Shown one piece after another: positions 47,268 through 60,538 of a stretch of DNA of 64,000 bases. The translations under genes were made by a program, and so were the position numbers. The notes below the pieces were generated by a model, which saw only the letters and a program-made list of their open reading frames with translations, had not been told where the DNA came from and searched no databases. Origin of the DNA: Impatiens glandulifera (taxonomy: Eukaryota > Streptophyta > Magnoliopsida > Ericales > Balsaminaceae); the NCBI RefSeq assembly GCF_907164915.1, contig NC_061864.1, positions 12,407,889 to 12,471,888 on the forward strand, in the 5' to 3' direction. The stretch's first letter is position 1. The number at the start of each line of letters is the position of its first letter.

Positions 47268-47735
47268 GATTAGGGCTAAAGCTGAGTATCGTGCATAAAC
47301 GGTCGTATTCGATTCGGAAAAATCATGTTCGACTTTCAATCATGTTGTGTCGTGTCTCAATCTTATGCGTGTTATGTGTGACTCACTCAAAATATTATGA
47401 TCCACGATTCTTCCATGTCGTGTTAATTCATGTTCACAAGTTTATTCGTGTCGTGGTAACTTGTATTTAAATTTGTGTTTCATATTATTCCGACTAGAGT
47501 TTCGAAATAATCATGTCATATCGATGACTGTTTCTATGTGTGTCATGTCGTGTCTGATGCACTCATGTTAATTATTTGTTTATATATATAATTATATTTT
47601 TAGTAAAAATTATAAAATATGATTATTAATTTATTTATTTTAATTTAGAAAACTTAAATTAATTTAGTAAATTAAATGTGTGAAATATGTTATTTAAAAA
47701 ATTAATTAATAAGTTAAATATATCTAAATATTGCG
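47268..47735 (+). repeat. Partial copy of a TE whose longer copy lies at 48942-50410
   Basis: Begins ATCGTGCATAAACGG and shares with 48942 onward the blocks TCACTCAAAATATTATGAT, TTATTCCGACTAGA(G/A)TTTCGA and GTCATGTCGTGT, then ACTCATGTTAATTATTT. It is rich in GTGTCGTGT-type motifs typical of hAT subterminal regions. Similarity to the second copy stops near 47735, just before the ankyrin pseudogene. Confidence 0.6.
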
Positions 47736-47781
47736 TTCCATATTTTTCTTGCTTAGAGAATTTAAATATATATATTCATAG

Positions 47782-48366
47782 ATGGAAATAGAACAAGGAA
47801 GAGAGCAAAGAAGAATGCTGCAAAGGAAGGCAGTGTTGACTCATTGGATAGGCTAATTCAAGAGGACTCTCTCATACTAGATTCCTACACCATCCATACT
47901 TTTCGCGAAACCCCTTTACACTTGGCTTCTATATTTGGGCACTTGGAATTTGTCAAATCGATTCTAGCTCTCAAGCTTGAGTTGGCTAAAGAGCTCGATT
48001 CGCAAAGCTTGACACCTCTCCATCTTGCATCAACCAAAGGGAACGTAGAGATCGTGAAATCTTTGCTACAAGTAAACAAAAACATGTGTTTTGCACTTGA
48101 TCAGAATGGGATGAATCCATTACACTTGGCCGTAACAAAGGGTCGTGTCGATGTTCTAAGAGAGCTCTTTGAGGCTGAACCGGAGGCAACTAGGGTCAAA
48201 CTAGATGGGGGACACAATCTTGCATATTTGTGTGGAGAATGACAAGATGGAGGCTTTGGAGATGTTGGTGCAAAGGATTGGGGACAAAGAGTTTGTGAAT
48301 GCATTTGATGCTCATGGAAATACTATCCTACATCTAGTTGTGGCTAATAAGCAACTTGAGGTATGG
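47782..48366 (+). pseudogene. Ankyrin-repeat (PGG-type) protein fragment, frameshifted
   Basis: Four to five ankyrin repeats are readable: RETPLHLASIFGHLEFVKSI, LTPLHLASTKGNVEIVKSLL, MNPLHLAVTKGRVDVLRELF, then, in the next frame, TILHICVENDKMEALEMLVQ and GNTILHLVVANKQLE. The frame break is at a five-G run (about 48207-48211; GATGGGGGACAC), where one extra G fits. At the 5' end, the in-frame AAKEGSVDSLDRLIQEDSLI typical of the family start is out of frame with the only nearby ATG (47782). A donor-like GAG|GTATGG follows at about 48361, as in the two-exon plant ankyrin/PGG membrane proteins, but no second exon with a PGG membrane domain is visible. Confidence 0.75.
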
Positions 48367-48941
48367 TATTAATGCAATTTCATCTATTCATTTTGAAAGT
48401 CATTATTCAATATTGTGGACTTAATTACATAATAAGGACAAACCATTAAAGTTTCATATTTGTGTGTTTTTTTTAAAAAAAAAAAATTGACACAAGCTTT
48501 CAACTTTTAAGTTTAATTTAGAATGTTTAATTGAATATGAAAAATTAAAATTAATCATTTCATTTCATTTAAGAGACAGATAAGTTTTGCAGATAAGTTT
48601 GATCTTGTCAACATGAATAAGTCTCACTACATAAGTATAACAACATGTAGGATCAAAATTATTTTTGTTATTTATTTAAGATTTAATATTCTATTTTTAT
48701 ATCTTAAACAAAATATTCCTCTTAATATCATCATTTTATTTTTTTTATAAATATTTTTTCTTCACAAATTATTAAGCCGAGATAATAGTATTGACATCAT
48801 ATTTATTTATTTTTTTGTTAATATTTACAATCTCATTTAAAAATTATTATTTTATATGAGAAACTAATTCTTTAAACAAAATATTAATCTATAGAACACA
48901 TGAGTCGTTTTAAAAGTTCAGTTCAAATTGGAGCGTTACAT
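48367..48941. other. AT-rich spacer, nothing recognised
   Basis: Would correspond to the intron of the ankyrin gene. No continuing exon is found. Confidence 0.35.
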
Positions 48942-50410
48942 CGTGCATAAACGGTAGTATTTGACTCGGACAAATTGTGTTAGATTTTCAATAGTGTTGT
49001 GTTGTGTCATGTCGTGTCTCAATATTATGTATGTCGCGTCGTGTCTTGACTCACTCAAAATATTATGATTCATGAACTCTTTCGTGTTGTGTTAATTCGT
49101 GTTCACGAGTTTATTCATGTTGTGGTAATTCATGTTTAAATTTGTGTTTTCTATTATTCCGACTAGAATTTCGACCTAATCGTGTTGTGTCGATACCCGT
49201 TTTCATTTGTGTCATGTCGTGTAATTCAATTATTGTTTCTTGGTAAATCTAAAAATTGTCTAGATCTGATTTTAAACTTTTGTATTTTTTTTTCTCTCTT
49301 TTGGGTTTTTTTAATAAAATGGCACTATGCTGTTTTCCCCCAAAAGCAAATGTCGACACACTCATGTTAATTATTTATATATATATTAAATTATATTGTT
49401 AGTAAAAATTATAAAATATAATTATTAATTTATTTATTTTAATTTTAAAAACTTAAATTAATTTAATAAATTAAATAGGTGAAATATGTTACTTACAAAA
49501 ACTTATTAATATGTTAAATATGTATAGATAAAGTTTAACATATATAATATCAATTATTTAAAATATATTTTAAAACTTACAAATAATTATTCAAATAAAA
49601 ATAATTAATAATTTATAAAATTAAATATTTTATTAATTACATTTATAAAGAAGTTGTAGTTTGAGAATGCTAATATAAAATTGAATATTCTAGAGAAGAA
49701 AATAAAAAAAATGTGAGTAGTTTGTCAAAGAAAACTAGAAAAGTAATAGTAATTAAAATGAATTTATAGTTGACATATTTATAAATATTTATTATTACAT
49801 TATAATATAATGAAAATGTGAATATAAATTATAAATATATATTATTATATTATTAAAATTAAATTATTATAATATATTATTATTTAATGTATTAATAATA
49901 ATTAAATTTATAAAATAATTTAAAATTTTAAAATAAATAAATTAATAAAAATAATATCGAAGAAAATTATTAAAAGACTCATATTTCTATTCATATAACT
50001 TATTTATTTTTATTATATTTTATTTTAATTTATATTATTTAAGTTAATATTTTATTTTAATATTTTAATTTATTATGTTTACTTTTAATTATATATATTA
50101 TATTTTTTAAAATTAAATAATTTAGTTTGAGAATGTAAATAGATTTTAAAAATGTTAATGTAAAATTAAATAACTTAGGTCATTTGACTAATTGTGTTTA
50201 TCATTTTGTGTCTATACTCGTGGCATGTCCGTGTCGACTCGTAACTGTGTTACGATCCTATAAATTTATAATCGTGTTTTGATTCTATTGTGTTTGTGTC
50301 GTGTCCAACCCACGACCTGAGTGAGATAATATTATATCGTTTTGTTAGTTGTGTATTAATATCGTGTTGGATTGTGTCGGTTTGTGTTGATTCAACCCAT
50401 TTCCCAACCA
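48942..50410 (+). mobile_element. Non-autonomous element with CGTGTCGTGT-type subterminal repeats (hAT-like)
   Basis: The first 280 bp or so (48942-49220) and last 220 bp or so (50190-50410) are rich in GTGTCGTGT, GTTGTGTCG and CATGTCGTG motifs; the core is pure AT. The left 470 bp matches 47268-47735 except for an insert of about 130 bp (about 49221-49350) that the other copy lacks. The motif-dense ends around an AT core suit a hAT-type non-autonomous element, but I could not define matching terminal inverted repeats or a target duplication. Confidence 0.5.
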
Positions 50411-51786
50411 TAGTCTGAATTGTTTTATTTTCAATATTTTTTTTGAAATATTCCTTTAGTTATTTATTTTATGTTTGATAAAATTAAAAATTAAAATTTG
50501 AATACTTAATTTTAAATATTCATAATTTAAATATCTAAACATAAAAAATTGAATTAATTGAAACATCTATTTTTATTTTTTTTAATATTTGAATTAATTT
50601 TTTAATATTTAAAATTAATATATGAAAAAATACATAAAAACTATTATGTCTTACATATTAATTATAAGTTAATAATTTAATATATTAAATAAAAAATAAT
50701 TAAAATAATAATTATTATTTTTTTAACTTGTATATTAAATTATAATTTCTTAATACCATCAGTTTAATATATATTATCTCTTTTTTTTTCTTATTTGATA
50801 ATTAATTTAGATATGATTACATTTTTATTTGTTGATGTTTAAATTAAGCGAGAAGAAATATGATAAATTATAATAAAAAATGATAAAAATTTGATTGTAC
50901 TAATAATGGTAATGAGAACAAAATAAAAATATAATACAACTTTATATATAACATTAATTGATTAAAAATAAATTATGTTTGTAATTTTTTTAAAGTAAAA
51001 GTTAATAATTTTTTCATTAAGATTGATATTTTAGTTTATTATTTTTAATGTATTTTAATTTTAGTTTGTATAAATAATTGATTATAAATAATATAAAATT
51101 TATTGCACTTCTCCCAATGACATGGGTGACCATCATTCCTTCTTATAAATATATTTTATCAAATCAACTATATTAAATAAATTCTTAAAGTTATTAAGAT
51201 AAGTCAAATTATTAAAAAAATATAATCTTTATTAAAAGTCTGTATTAAAAAGTTTCATTTTTATAAAATAAAAAACTTTAAAAGTTAATCAAGTGACGCA
51301 ATAATATTAATATATACAATAATATTTAATATTAATTTTGCAGGTAATTATTTAATTATTTATATATATATATATTAATGTTTATACATATAAATGAATA
51401 TATATAATTTATTTTATGAACAAAAAAAGTGTTAATATCTTAATATTTGAAATTGTATTAAAATTAGCAACATTTATCTTGTAATCTCCTTACATTATTG
51501 AGGACTATTCATTTACATTTTTGTTATTGTGAAGGATTGTTAAATACAATTACAATAAATCCAGATATTTTGGATAACACATTCAATAACAATAAAATCA
51601 TAAAAAATGCTTGAAGAACACATTCAACTATTTTAATTTTATTCCATTGCGTTACAATTACATTGATAAACATTTACACTTCTCACTAGTTCTAAAATCT
51701 TATTTTATCTTAAACGTTTAACCATTTATTATCAGACATAGTACAGAGAAACCATTTTTCCATTCCATCTTCGGTATCATTGCAGC
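50411..51786. other. AT-rich spacer, nothing recognised
   Basis: Extremely AT-rich. The final 150 bp or so is probably the 3' region of the small minus-strand gene that follows. Confidence 0.4.
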
Positions 51787-52309
51787 CTAGGGTTGTATCG
51801 ATACAGCAAGAGTTCCTTCATTGCTTGGATGCAAGCTGAAGGATCGTCCACAGTTTGCATAATAGCACTGACGGAGCTTTATCCTGTTTACAGTAAAGGA
51901 GATATCATAAGTAAACTCCACATGCTAAAAAAAACATAAATTATATAGATTTGTTTATAGATTTTGAAAGAAACCTAAAATTGGATTGAGCAGGCTGTCT
52001 CCTTCCAAGTCGTGATAAGATTTGATGGGTGTTTCTCTCATCTGTGAAGAAAAAAAGAACAAATTAATCAAGCTAGCTAACGCAGGAAATGATTAAAATA
52101 GATGAACATAAATTCTGAAATAGATTTGAGATCGGCTGAATACCTCTTACACCCAAGCTCGAAGATCTATATAAACCATCGTAGACGTAAACTTCTTTAG
52201 AAGAAGTTACGCTTACATGGTACTTGGATCTTCGCCGCATAACGAAATGAAGAGAAGAAACTAGAGATATGAGAACTGGTTCATTCAAAAATGTTAGAGA
52301 ACAGAACAT
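51787..52309 (-). CDS. Small three-exon gene of unknown function
   Basis: Minus-strand exons 52309-52144, 52041-51975 and 51883-51787 join in consistent phase (1, then 2) with GT-AG introns to an uninterrupted frame of 109 codons, or 86 codons if translation starts at the second Met (52240). The longer form has a hydrophobic N-terminus (FLNEPVLISLVSSLHFV) followed by a basic patch MRRRSKYHV. The rest includes EVYVYDGLYRSSSLGVR, DERNTHQILSRLGRRQ and RQCYYANCGRSFSLHPSNEG. I recognise no domain family. Agreement of three splice junctions with one open frame, and a non-repetitive composition richer in GC than its surroundings, argue for a real gene. Confidence 0.55.
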
Positions 52310-54755
52310 AATAAATAGGAGAAGGAAGACTGCGGCGGCGGACAAAACAAGAAAACATAAAATTAGGGTTGGGCCTTTCTTTTGAGCCCATGTGTATTTA
52401 CGGCGGCGGCACAGAAAAAAATAGGGTTTTTGCTTTTGCTCTGTGTTTTTTATAAATAAAACAGAGAATATAAAATATAATTTTAACCAATATTTTTTTA
52501 ATGTTTTACAATTATATCAATAGTTTGTTAAAAAATCAATACCAAAGTCAATCTTATAATAAATAAAAAAATTATACTTAATATTAAATTTGTCCATCAA
52601 ATTCTAAAATACATATCTTTCATTCAACAAAAATAAAAAATATTTTAAATTTCAAAGACGAATAACAAACTTTTGTTTTTATCAACAATTGGGATAAAAC
52701 TGTACACTTTATTTATACTAGCATAAGAATAAATAAAATTCACATTTACAAAGTTGAATAGACAATACTCATATCTTTGTCGTCGCCATCATCATTATTG
52801 TCGCCATCATTATTATTGTCGCCATCATTATTATCGTTTTCATTGTCTTCATCATATTCATCTTACTTCTCTCATTCAACATAGACATCTCATATATTAG
52901 TAACCTCTTTATCTTAAGATCTTCGGTAGACCAACAGTACCGACATCTTTTAATTTCACTTTTGACAAACTGACAATCTCATCATATCATTAACCTCTTT
53001 ATCTTAAGATCTTCGGTAGACCAACAATCTCATTCATATATTTAACCACTAATATTTGTTATTTTCTAATTAGTCTCTCATATTACTAATCTCTCATCTT
53101 ATCCCTTGCAAATCAACAACAAATCTCTTATCATTAACAAACTAATGTTACTAGCCTCTTATCCCTCGGTAAACCAATCACAAATTTTAATCACACTTTA
53201 ATATCTCTTATCCCTTTCCAAATTAATCAACCACCAAACTCAATCACACTTTTATACGCCTCTTATCTCTCGATAAATCACATCTCAATCACATATTTTT
53301 ACAAGTCTCTTATTCTTGGCAAACCAATGTTATTGTCCTCTTATCCCTCTTACCAAGCCAACCACAAAATCTCAATTGACCTCTTATTCATCAGCAAACC
53401 ACATCTCAATCTCAATGTTACCGGTCTCTTATCTATCAATAATCCAACCACCAATTTCACTAAACCTCTAATCTCATGACTTTAGAAAATAAATATTATC
53501 GGTATCTCTTATCCTTATAAATTAGAAATAATTCAATATTGAAAACAAATAAGTAATAACATTATTATTAACAATAAACACAAATAATAAATATGAAACT
53601 CATAGAATATATAAAAAGATATAAAATTTAAATAAAATAATATAAAATTATGTGATCATAGTTCTTTAATACGTATCATTTATAATACTATTATTCTGAT
53701 GTTTTAGGAGATTAATTTTAAAATATTATCTCTATAATCTATTGAGTAATGTTTATTATTTTTTAGTTTTTTTTCATATAATGATATTGTTGTTTATTTA
53801 TATGATTTTTTATTTTTGGATATTTTTTAAAAATAAATAAATAAATATATATAAAAATATAAAAAAAAATGTGATTCTACAAAAAATAGATAAATTTAAG
53901 AATTAATACAGTTCAGTTCTTTAAAAAATTATTAATATTATAAATACATAAATTAGTATAAGAATTATTATTTATTAGTTACATAAATCATACAATTTAA
54001 TATTTTAGAACTAAATCACATAATTTTTTTTTATACCATTAATTTTAAAATCAAACTTATTGAGATTAATTATTAGATTTTTCATCAGAATCTTTGCCTG
54101 ATATATTATTTGATATTTTAAATTCAAATTATAATGGTAATTTAAAGTTATTTGAAAAGAATAACCAAGTCATGCATTTTGGGCTCTAAACTGTGAAAAC
54201 GCTATTTCTATGAGTTATAGTGGCTGGAATAAAAAGAAAATTCTGTACCTAAACCTTAAAATAAAATAAAAAATAAAAAACAATTTGACGGCAGTTTCAT
54301 TATTGCTATTTTTTCTTTTGCAAATATATCGCTTTTAAAAAATAATCATTCAATTGGTAAATAAATTGAAGAATTTTAAATTTCAAACAAATACTCGTTA
54401 CTAATTTAGAGGAATTTTAATGAGTATTTTATTCTCTAATTTATTTATTTTGAAAGAGTTTAATTTACTTTTTAAAATTTAAAATTATATAAATTATATA
54501 ATGGAAATAAACACGACTGACCCCATTTCAAAATCAAATATTTTATATCTTCCAGTTAATATTTTTTAAAATGTTAATTATAAAATAACAACTTAGTAAT
54601 ATTTATAGGCAAATTTGTTATTTGAAATTGATTTAATATTTACCGAACGTTAGATTCTTTTATTATTATTCCCAAACGTCTTTCTTCTTCTTCTTCTTCC
54701 TCCCAAATTTCGTTTAAATTCAAAAAGCATAATTGGGTTAAACCAGTAGTCTCTA
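52310..54755. repeat. Intergenic with minisatellites
   Basis: About 52783-52836 carries three copies of an 18-bp unit (GTCGCCATCATTATTATT). About 52905-53025 contains two copies of a 45-bp block (AACCTCTTTATCTTAAGATC, then TTCGGTAGACCAACA). From 53040 to 53520 a degenerate minisatellite repeats CCTCTTATCCCTCGGTAAAC-type phrases. A pyrimidine-rich patch (CTTCTTCTTCTTCTTCC) at about 54684-54702 probably belongs to the TBL promoter/leader. No gene is supported. Confidence 0.55.
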
Positions 54756-57507
54756 ATGGCGGATGGTTCAAAGCATGGTTCCACTAACGGAGGAGGAGGA
54801 GGAGGAGGCAATCTAGTAATAGAAATCAAGCACGGTTTCTATCTTTTAAGGGCGAAAAGAACTGCCGCCGCCTTCGCTTATGGCTTCATTTTTATTTTCA
54901 TCGCCTTCACCGTTTTCCTAGGTTTCAATCCATCTACAAACTCATCATCGCCTTCGTCATGGTTCGACGATGATAACTTCTCCGATACATATTCTGATGA
55001 CGACGACTCGTATAGATCTCCCTATTCCTCTATTTTCTCTAATTACTTTTCACCTAATTCTTCTAATTCCCAACATGAACAATATTACCATGATAATAAC
55101 GATATTATCACTAGATCTGATCAGAACAATAGCAGAATTCAGTCGCCGGAGCCGATAAACCAGCCGGCAAATAAGAAGAAGAAGAAGGTTAATTCGGTAC
55201 TGGAATCGTTGTTGGGATGTGATATGTTTGATGGAGAGTGGGTTAAAGATGAATCATATCCTCTTTATAAACCCGGTTCTTGTTCATTGATTGACGAACA
55301 ATTCAACTGTTTCTTAAACGGTCGGCCGGATAATGGTTACCAGAAACTCAAATGGAAACCTAGAGGCTGCACTATTCCGAGGTACGTAATTCTATTAGCT
55401 ATCTAGCCATGCATGCATATATTGTTTAATTATTTGAAAACCTGGCTGGCGGGTACTTTAATGATAATATTGATCATATTAGGTTAAATGGTACACATAT
55501 GTTGGAATTGTTGAGAGGAAAAAGACTGGTTTATGTTGGTGATTCTCTGAATAGAAATATGTGGGAATCTCTTGTCTGCACACTTAGAAGCTCTATAAAG
55601 AATCAAAAGAATGTGTATGAAGCTTATGGAAGATATCAATTCAGAACTGAAGCATCATATTCTTTTGTGTTCAAGGTAACAAAAATTAATGCATGAAATT
55701 AAACTTTGATGTTTTTGTTTTTGTTTATGATTCATTCATTAAGTTTAATTGGTTAGGATTATAACTGCACGGTTGAGTTCTTTGTTGCGCCATTTTTGGT
55801 ACAAGAGTGGGAATTTTCAGAGAAAAATGGATCGAAAAAGGAAACACTTAGACTTGACATAATTGGAAGATCGGCTGATGGGTATAAGAGTGCGAATATC
55901 ATAGTTTTTAACACTGGGCATTGGTGGACTCATGACAAGACCTCAAAAGGGTATATTTTATAAAATTCTCGAGAAAATAATTAATTTACTTTTTTTTTTT
56001 TACTAAAATAAGTATTTTTTTTGTTGTTGTTGTTGCAGGAAAGATTACTATCAAGAAGGAAGCCATGTTTATGGTGAATTAAATGTTCTTGAGGCATTCA
56101 GGAAAGCTCTGACCACTTGGGGAAGATGGGTTGATGCAAACGTTGATCCTAAAAAGACTCTTGTCTTTTTCAGAGGTTATTCGGAGTCTCATTTCAGGTA
56201 AAACTTCATTGAAATCTTTCTTTGGTTTTTTCTCCTTGAAATTCTAATAATTTATTATTTGATTACAAGTTTGAACATAGTACCCATATTCCAACAGCAA
56301 ACAGACTAAGTTTCGAGAAAATTTATGACTTAATTCATTAGTTTCTCCGTGATGGTGATTTGATATTTTTATAATAAGAAGCCAGCCATATTTAGGTTTT
56401 TTTTTTTAACTTTTACCTAAAATCTAAACATTTCATAATATTAATTTTCAATTACCAAATCAATCAATTTAAAATTTTAATTTTAAAATACAAAATAACA
56501 TTATAGTAATTTAACTAATTAACCCAAATATTTTTTTACCCTTTAAAATACAAAATAACATTATAGAAAATTTGATGTTTGTTTTTTTTTTTTCTTCATT
56601 TTTTGTGGTTTTTTTAATTTTTATTTTCTCTCTTGTGTGTTTGTCTTATTATTTTTCAATATACATTAATCATTTAAAAAGAATCCAAATAATTTATTTT
56701 TCTATAAACAAGATGTTTTTAGTAAATCCCATTATAAATCCTTTAGATAAACCACGTCAAACAAGTTCTTAATGATAGGATTTGGATTATTTGAGACTAA
56801 TTATAAACAATTTACTCTCTATTACTTATAATCACATCATTTAAATATCAAAAATACTAAAATATCATATATATTTATAAAAATACATTTATTTATTCTA
56901 TATTTTTATTCCAATAACAAGATAACTTAGATATTGAATAGCCAAACCCAAATTTGTATTTAATCTTCAATAATTTACTATTTCAACAAAATTTTACTGG
57001 ATTTTGAATAGTAGACACCAATTAAGGTTATTTGGAAAGAAGTGTATTTCTTTTGTTCATTAGTTATAACTCATACTCCTAATTTAACCCAATTTTGAAT
57101 AGTAGACACCAATTAAGATTATTTGAAAATAACTGAATATGAAATTGTTGTGTGCATGCAGCGGTGGACAGTGGAATTCTGGGGGACAATGCAACAATGA
57201 AACGGAACCCATAAAAGAGAAGAGTTATCTAAGGGAATACCCAGAAAAGATGATTACTCTTGAAAGGGTACTTCGAGGAATGAAGTTCCCTGTATCGTAT
57301 CTGAACATAACGAAGCTGACTGATTATCGTAAAGACGCTCATCCGTCGGTCTTCAGGAAGTTGAACTTAACCGAGGAAGAGAGAAAATCGCCTTTGATGG
57401 TCCAGGATTGTAGCCATTGGTGCCTTCCTGGTGTACCTGATGCTTGGAATGAGCTCCTCTATGCACAACTTTTGATCAGAAATCACCTACAAAAACCACA
57501 TTCCTGA
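54756..57507 (+). CDS. TBL/PMR5-family polysaccharide O-acetyltransferase (five exons)
   Basis: Exons 54756-55381, 55483-55675, 55757-55950, 56039-56197 and 57162-57507 join in phase to 505 residues. TRICHOME BIREFRINGENCE-LIKE proteins are Golgi type II membrane proteins that acetylate cell-wall xylan, mannan, xyloglucan or pectin. A Gly-rich start is followed by one membrane helix (about 36-56, [16 protein letters not shown]), a Ser/Asp/Asn-rich stem to about 140, the PMR5N Cys motif ([17 protein letters not shown]), the catalytic GDS motif ([14 protein letters not shown], 228-230), the FNTGHWWTH block, and the C-terminal DCSHWCLPG (473-476) that completes the Ser-His-Asp triad. All key residues are present. 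The sequence looks like the TBR/TBL1/TBL2 branch, but I cannot name the exact member. Intron 4 (964 bp) holds MITE-like sequence. Confidence 0.93.
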
Positions 57508-58082
57508 TCATACAATTATTTCTCTTGATTTTTGTCTCCAGAATATAATGTAGATTGTTTATATTTACCGCGGTAAATAAACAACATTTTTTGTTTTGTT
57601 TTTCTTTATGACAATATATTGGAATAGTTTGAAATCTCATTCATGTGTTTTGATGAAAGAATAAATAGCTTAATGAATCATGCTTATTTGAATTTGGAGC
57701 TTGCACATATATTTGCAATAATTGAAAATTAATTGATAACTATGCTGTATTTTTGTAAAACCCTTGGATTTGTTTCTACCATATGAAACTAGGAAACAAA
57801 TAGAAACCTGATTTTAAATAGTTGTGAATTAATTGAGAATGATGAAATTTGTTGTAATTTTTATGTCAAAAATCAACTTTTTACAACACAGAAGAAGAAT
57901 ACCGATATCAATAATAGATGCACATATAATGGTTGAACTTTGAAAGCTGGTTAACAATCTTTGGATCTTGAGTATAATGAAAATGTGCATTTTGAATAAT
58001 CTTATAATCCTCATCAACACTAAAATATGAACGGATAAATGGTAGGAAAAGAGTAATAGAAAATGGATTGCAGAAATGATTT
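57508..58082. other. TBL 3' region and spacer
   Basis: The first 100 bp or so is probably 3' UTR. Nothing further is recognised. Confidence 0.4.
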
Positions 58083-58488
58083 AAATATATTTTTATCTTA
58101 TTCACAAATATAAATAATTTATTAATTAATTACTTATCATATTAAAATTTATATATTAATTATTTCGTTTTTAACTATTTAAATTTAATACAGTATACTA
58201 TTATTTTTATTTTATTTTAATATTCTATACTAAAATTTTAAATATAATTAGTTTTTTATTAATTATTTATCTTTGTAAAATTTAATATATTAATTTTAAT
58301 TTAAATATTTTTATTTTTATAATTAATTTTATTTATTTAAAAATACTTAATACCTTTTTCAATTATTATTAAATAATATATCAAAAAGTTACTTTAAATA
58401 ATATTTTATTTGACATTAAATAATTAATATATTTCTACCTAAAAAGTTATATAAATAAATATTTACTAGAATTTTATTTTAGATCATG

Positions 58489-58582
<94 letters not shown>

Positions 58583-58835
58583 TAATTTACTAAATAAAAG
58601 TGAATAATTTACTCTATTATAATATTTTAAATATTTCTACCAATAATTAATACATGTGATATAATTTATAATTATATTAATACTTTATTTTTTTTATAAA
58701 ACTAAAATACAAAATATTGTATAAAATCATGTTAAAGTTATTGACATAAATAATTGTGATTGACTTTCTATATTAATTTTAGTTTAAATAGCTATATTTA
58801 ATAATTAAAATTATATTCTAAAAGTTTACCCTGTT
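58083..58835 (+). repeat. Left copy of a long diverged direct repeat, with (AT)n
   Basis: Shares a long series of ordered blocks with 60539-61125, such as TTATTAATTAATTACTTATCAT, TTTTCAATTATTATTAAATA, TATTTACTAGAATTT, and GTTAAAGTTATTGAC, then GTGATTGACTTT. An (AT)n tract at 58494-58578 expands this copy. It may be two insertions of one AT-rich element or a segmental duplication. Confidence 0.75.
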
Positions 58836-59580
58836 TTAACTTAAATTGTTATAGGTGGAATTAAAAACTTTGGTTTCTCTTTTCACTTAAATTATCTGGT
58901 ATGGTTGAGTTTTCTATCTTATAATTAAGAGTTGTTTAATTGATCTTTTATTTGGTTGTTTTTACATGTATTTTTCATAATTTTGATAAGTTTTCTAATA
59001 TAATGTAGATGATCAATTATTATTTTTTTTTTTTTCGATATTATTACCTATTCTTGATCAAAGAGAAATTTAAGAAATTTAATGGTATGTAAGGCTTGGA
59101 TATCCCTCTTTTCGAGATAGCTAGTTTTTAGCCTTGTGGAGAGAAAAATATTTTTGTTTTTAAATTTTATTTCAAGATTTTTATGAATAAATGATTTTTT
59201 ATTAATCTTATTTAGGAAGATTAAATGTGATCATATCAATTTTTATTTTAAAAAATAAAGTTGATCACATGTTTATAGAATCACCAATTGATTTTAAAGT
59301 GTATAAACACAAATTTTAGTTCGATATTTGGTTACACATAGGAAAAAAAACTGTTTTTACTCCATAAAATATTGATTATTTCTTTAAAAATTGTTTTTTA
59401 TTACATTTATTTTATCAATTATTTTTCAAGTTTTAACATATATTAATTTTCATGACATTTAAAATATTATTTAAATGCTACTATATTTAGGGGTGAAAAA
59501 AATTATCAATATAATATATCGAAAATATCAATTTTTAAGGTATACCGAAAAAAATGTAAGTTATAGTAACGATACTAGAA
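58836..59580. other. AT-rich spacer, nothing recognised
   Basis: No gene is seen. Near 59510-59560 the phrase TATACCGAAA occurs, similar to the end sequences at 63243-63350. Confidence 0.35.
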
Positions 59581-59587
59581 CCATCAA

Positions 59588-60460
59588 TTTGGGTTAGGCC
59601 CGTTGGGCTGGCCCGCCCCGTCAAACAATTTAGACGGGTTAAGTTGAAATATTAGCAATCCATTTGGAAGTGGGCCTACACTGGCCAGCCCGCTCGGGTC
59701 GCGGGCCTAGGCGGGCTGAGCTAGGCTTGGGTTGGGTTGGCCGGGCAAAAAAAATCTAATCCGATTTATAGCCTTATAGGCATATGCCGCATAGCCCTAA
59801 CTCGGGTGCTTACCAAGTATAGAAGTTCCACTCTTCTTGAAAATGTGCAAGCTCTTGTTTGTACTCGCAATTTGTTATATGGATATGATATAAGTAATTT
59901 TATTTATAAATTTTTAATTATGTTCTTGACTTATTTGTGACGTGTGATTTCATATATTAGTTTATTTTGATTTGAATTTTTAACTACCTTCATTTTTATG
60001 TATTTCACATGTAGATAAAAATCAAGAAGTCAACGTGATAGTTACATCTGTCCAAACAAGGATCAAATGATGTAGAGGATGTTGATAAAGACATTGAAGA
60101 GAAATGTGATGAAAGAGAAGGATTTGATATTGATTATATCTTGATTGATGATATTTAAATAATGTTGACTTTACTGAAATTTTTATTTTATGAAATTTTT
60201 AAATTTTAGTTATTTTGTTGAACTATTTGGTCAATTAATGTGTAACGATAGACAAAACTCTTATTTAGTGTGTATTATGACTAGTTGATCATGTTCTTGA
60301 ACTCTTATTTTTTAGAACTATTAATGATTTTTATTTATTTTTATTTGTAGTGAGACAACCCGCAGATTGGCTCGCCTAACCCGCAACCCACCTTAGGTTG
60401 GGTTGGGATTTTCAGCCTGTCGGGATGGTGGGTCGCCCTTTCGTCGACCCGTCATTAATT
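59588..60460 (+). mobile_element. Non-autonomous hAT remnant keeping a transposase C-terminus
   Basis: GC-rich ends (about 59588-59750, rich in GGGCTGGCCCG and GGGTTGGGTTGG; and about 60355-60455, rich in CCCGCAACCC and GGTTGGGTTGGG) bracket an AT-rich core, as in hAT subterminal regions. At about 59800-59895 the plus strand reads RVLTKYRSSTLLENVQALVC, then TRNLLYGYDI, matching the hAT C-terminal motif '...YRSSL.P..VQALVCT.NWL'. Remains of the acidic tail (VEDVDKDIEEK-like, across stops) follow after an intron-like gap. Ends too decayed to define inverted repeats. Confidence 0.65.
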
Positions 60461-60538
60461 TTATATATATATAATTTTTATTTTATTATTTCTTCATCAC
60501 TAAAGTTGATATATATATATATATAATTTTTATTTTAT

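Noticed and set aside
56572..56772. ORF inside TBL intron 4
   Set aside because: Phe/Val-rich translation of intronic T-runs; the flanking exons splice in phase around it.
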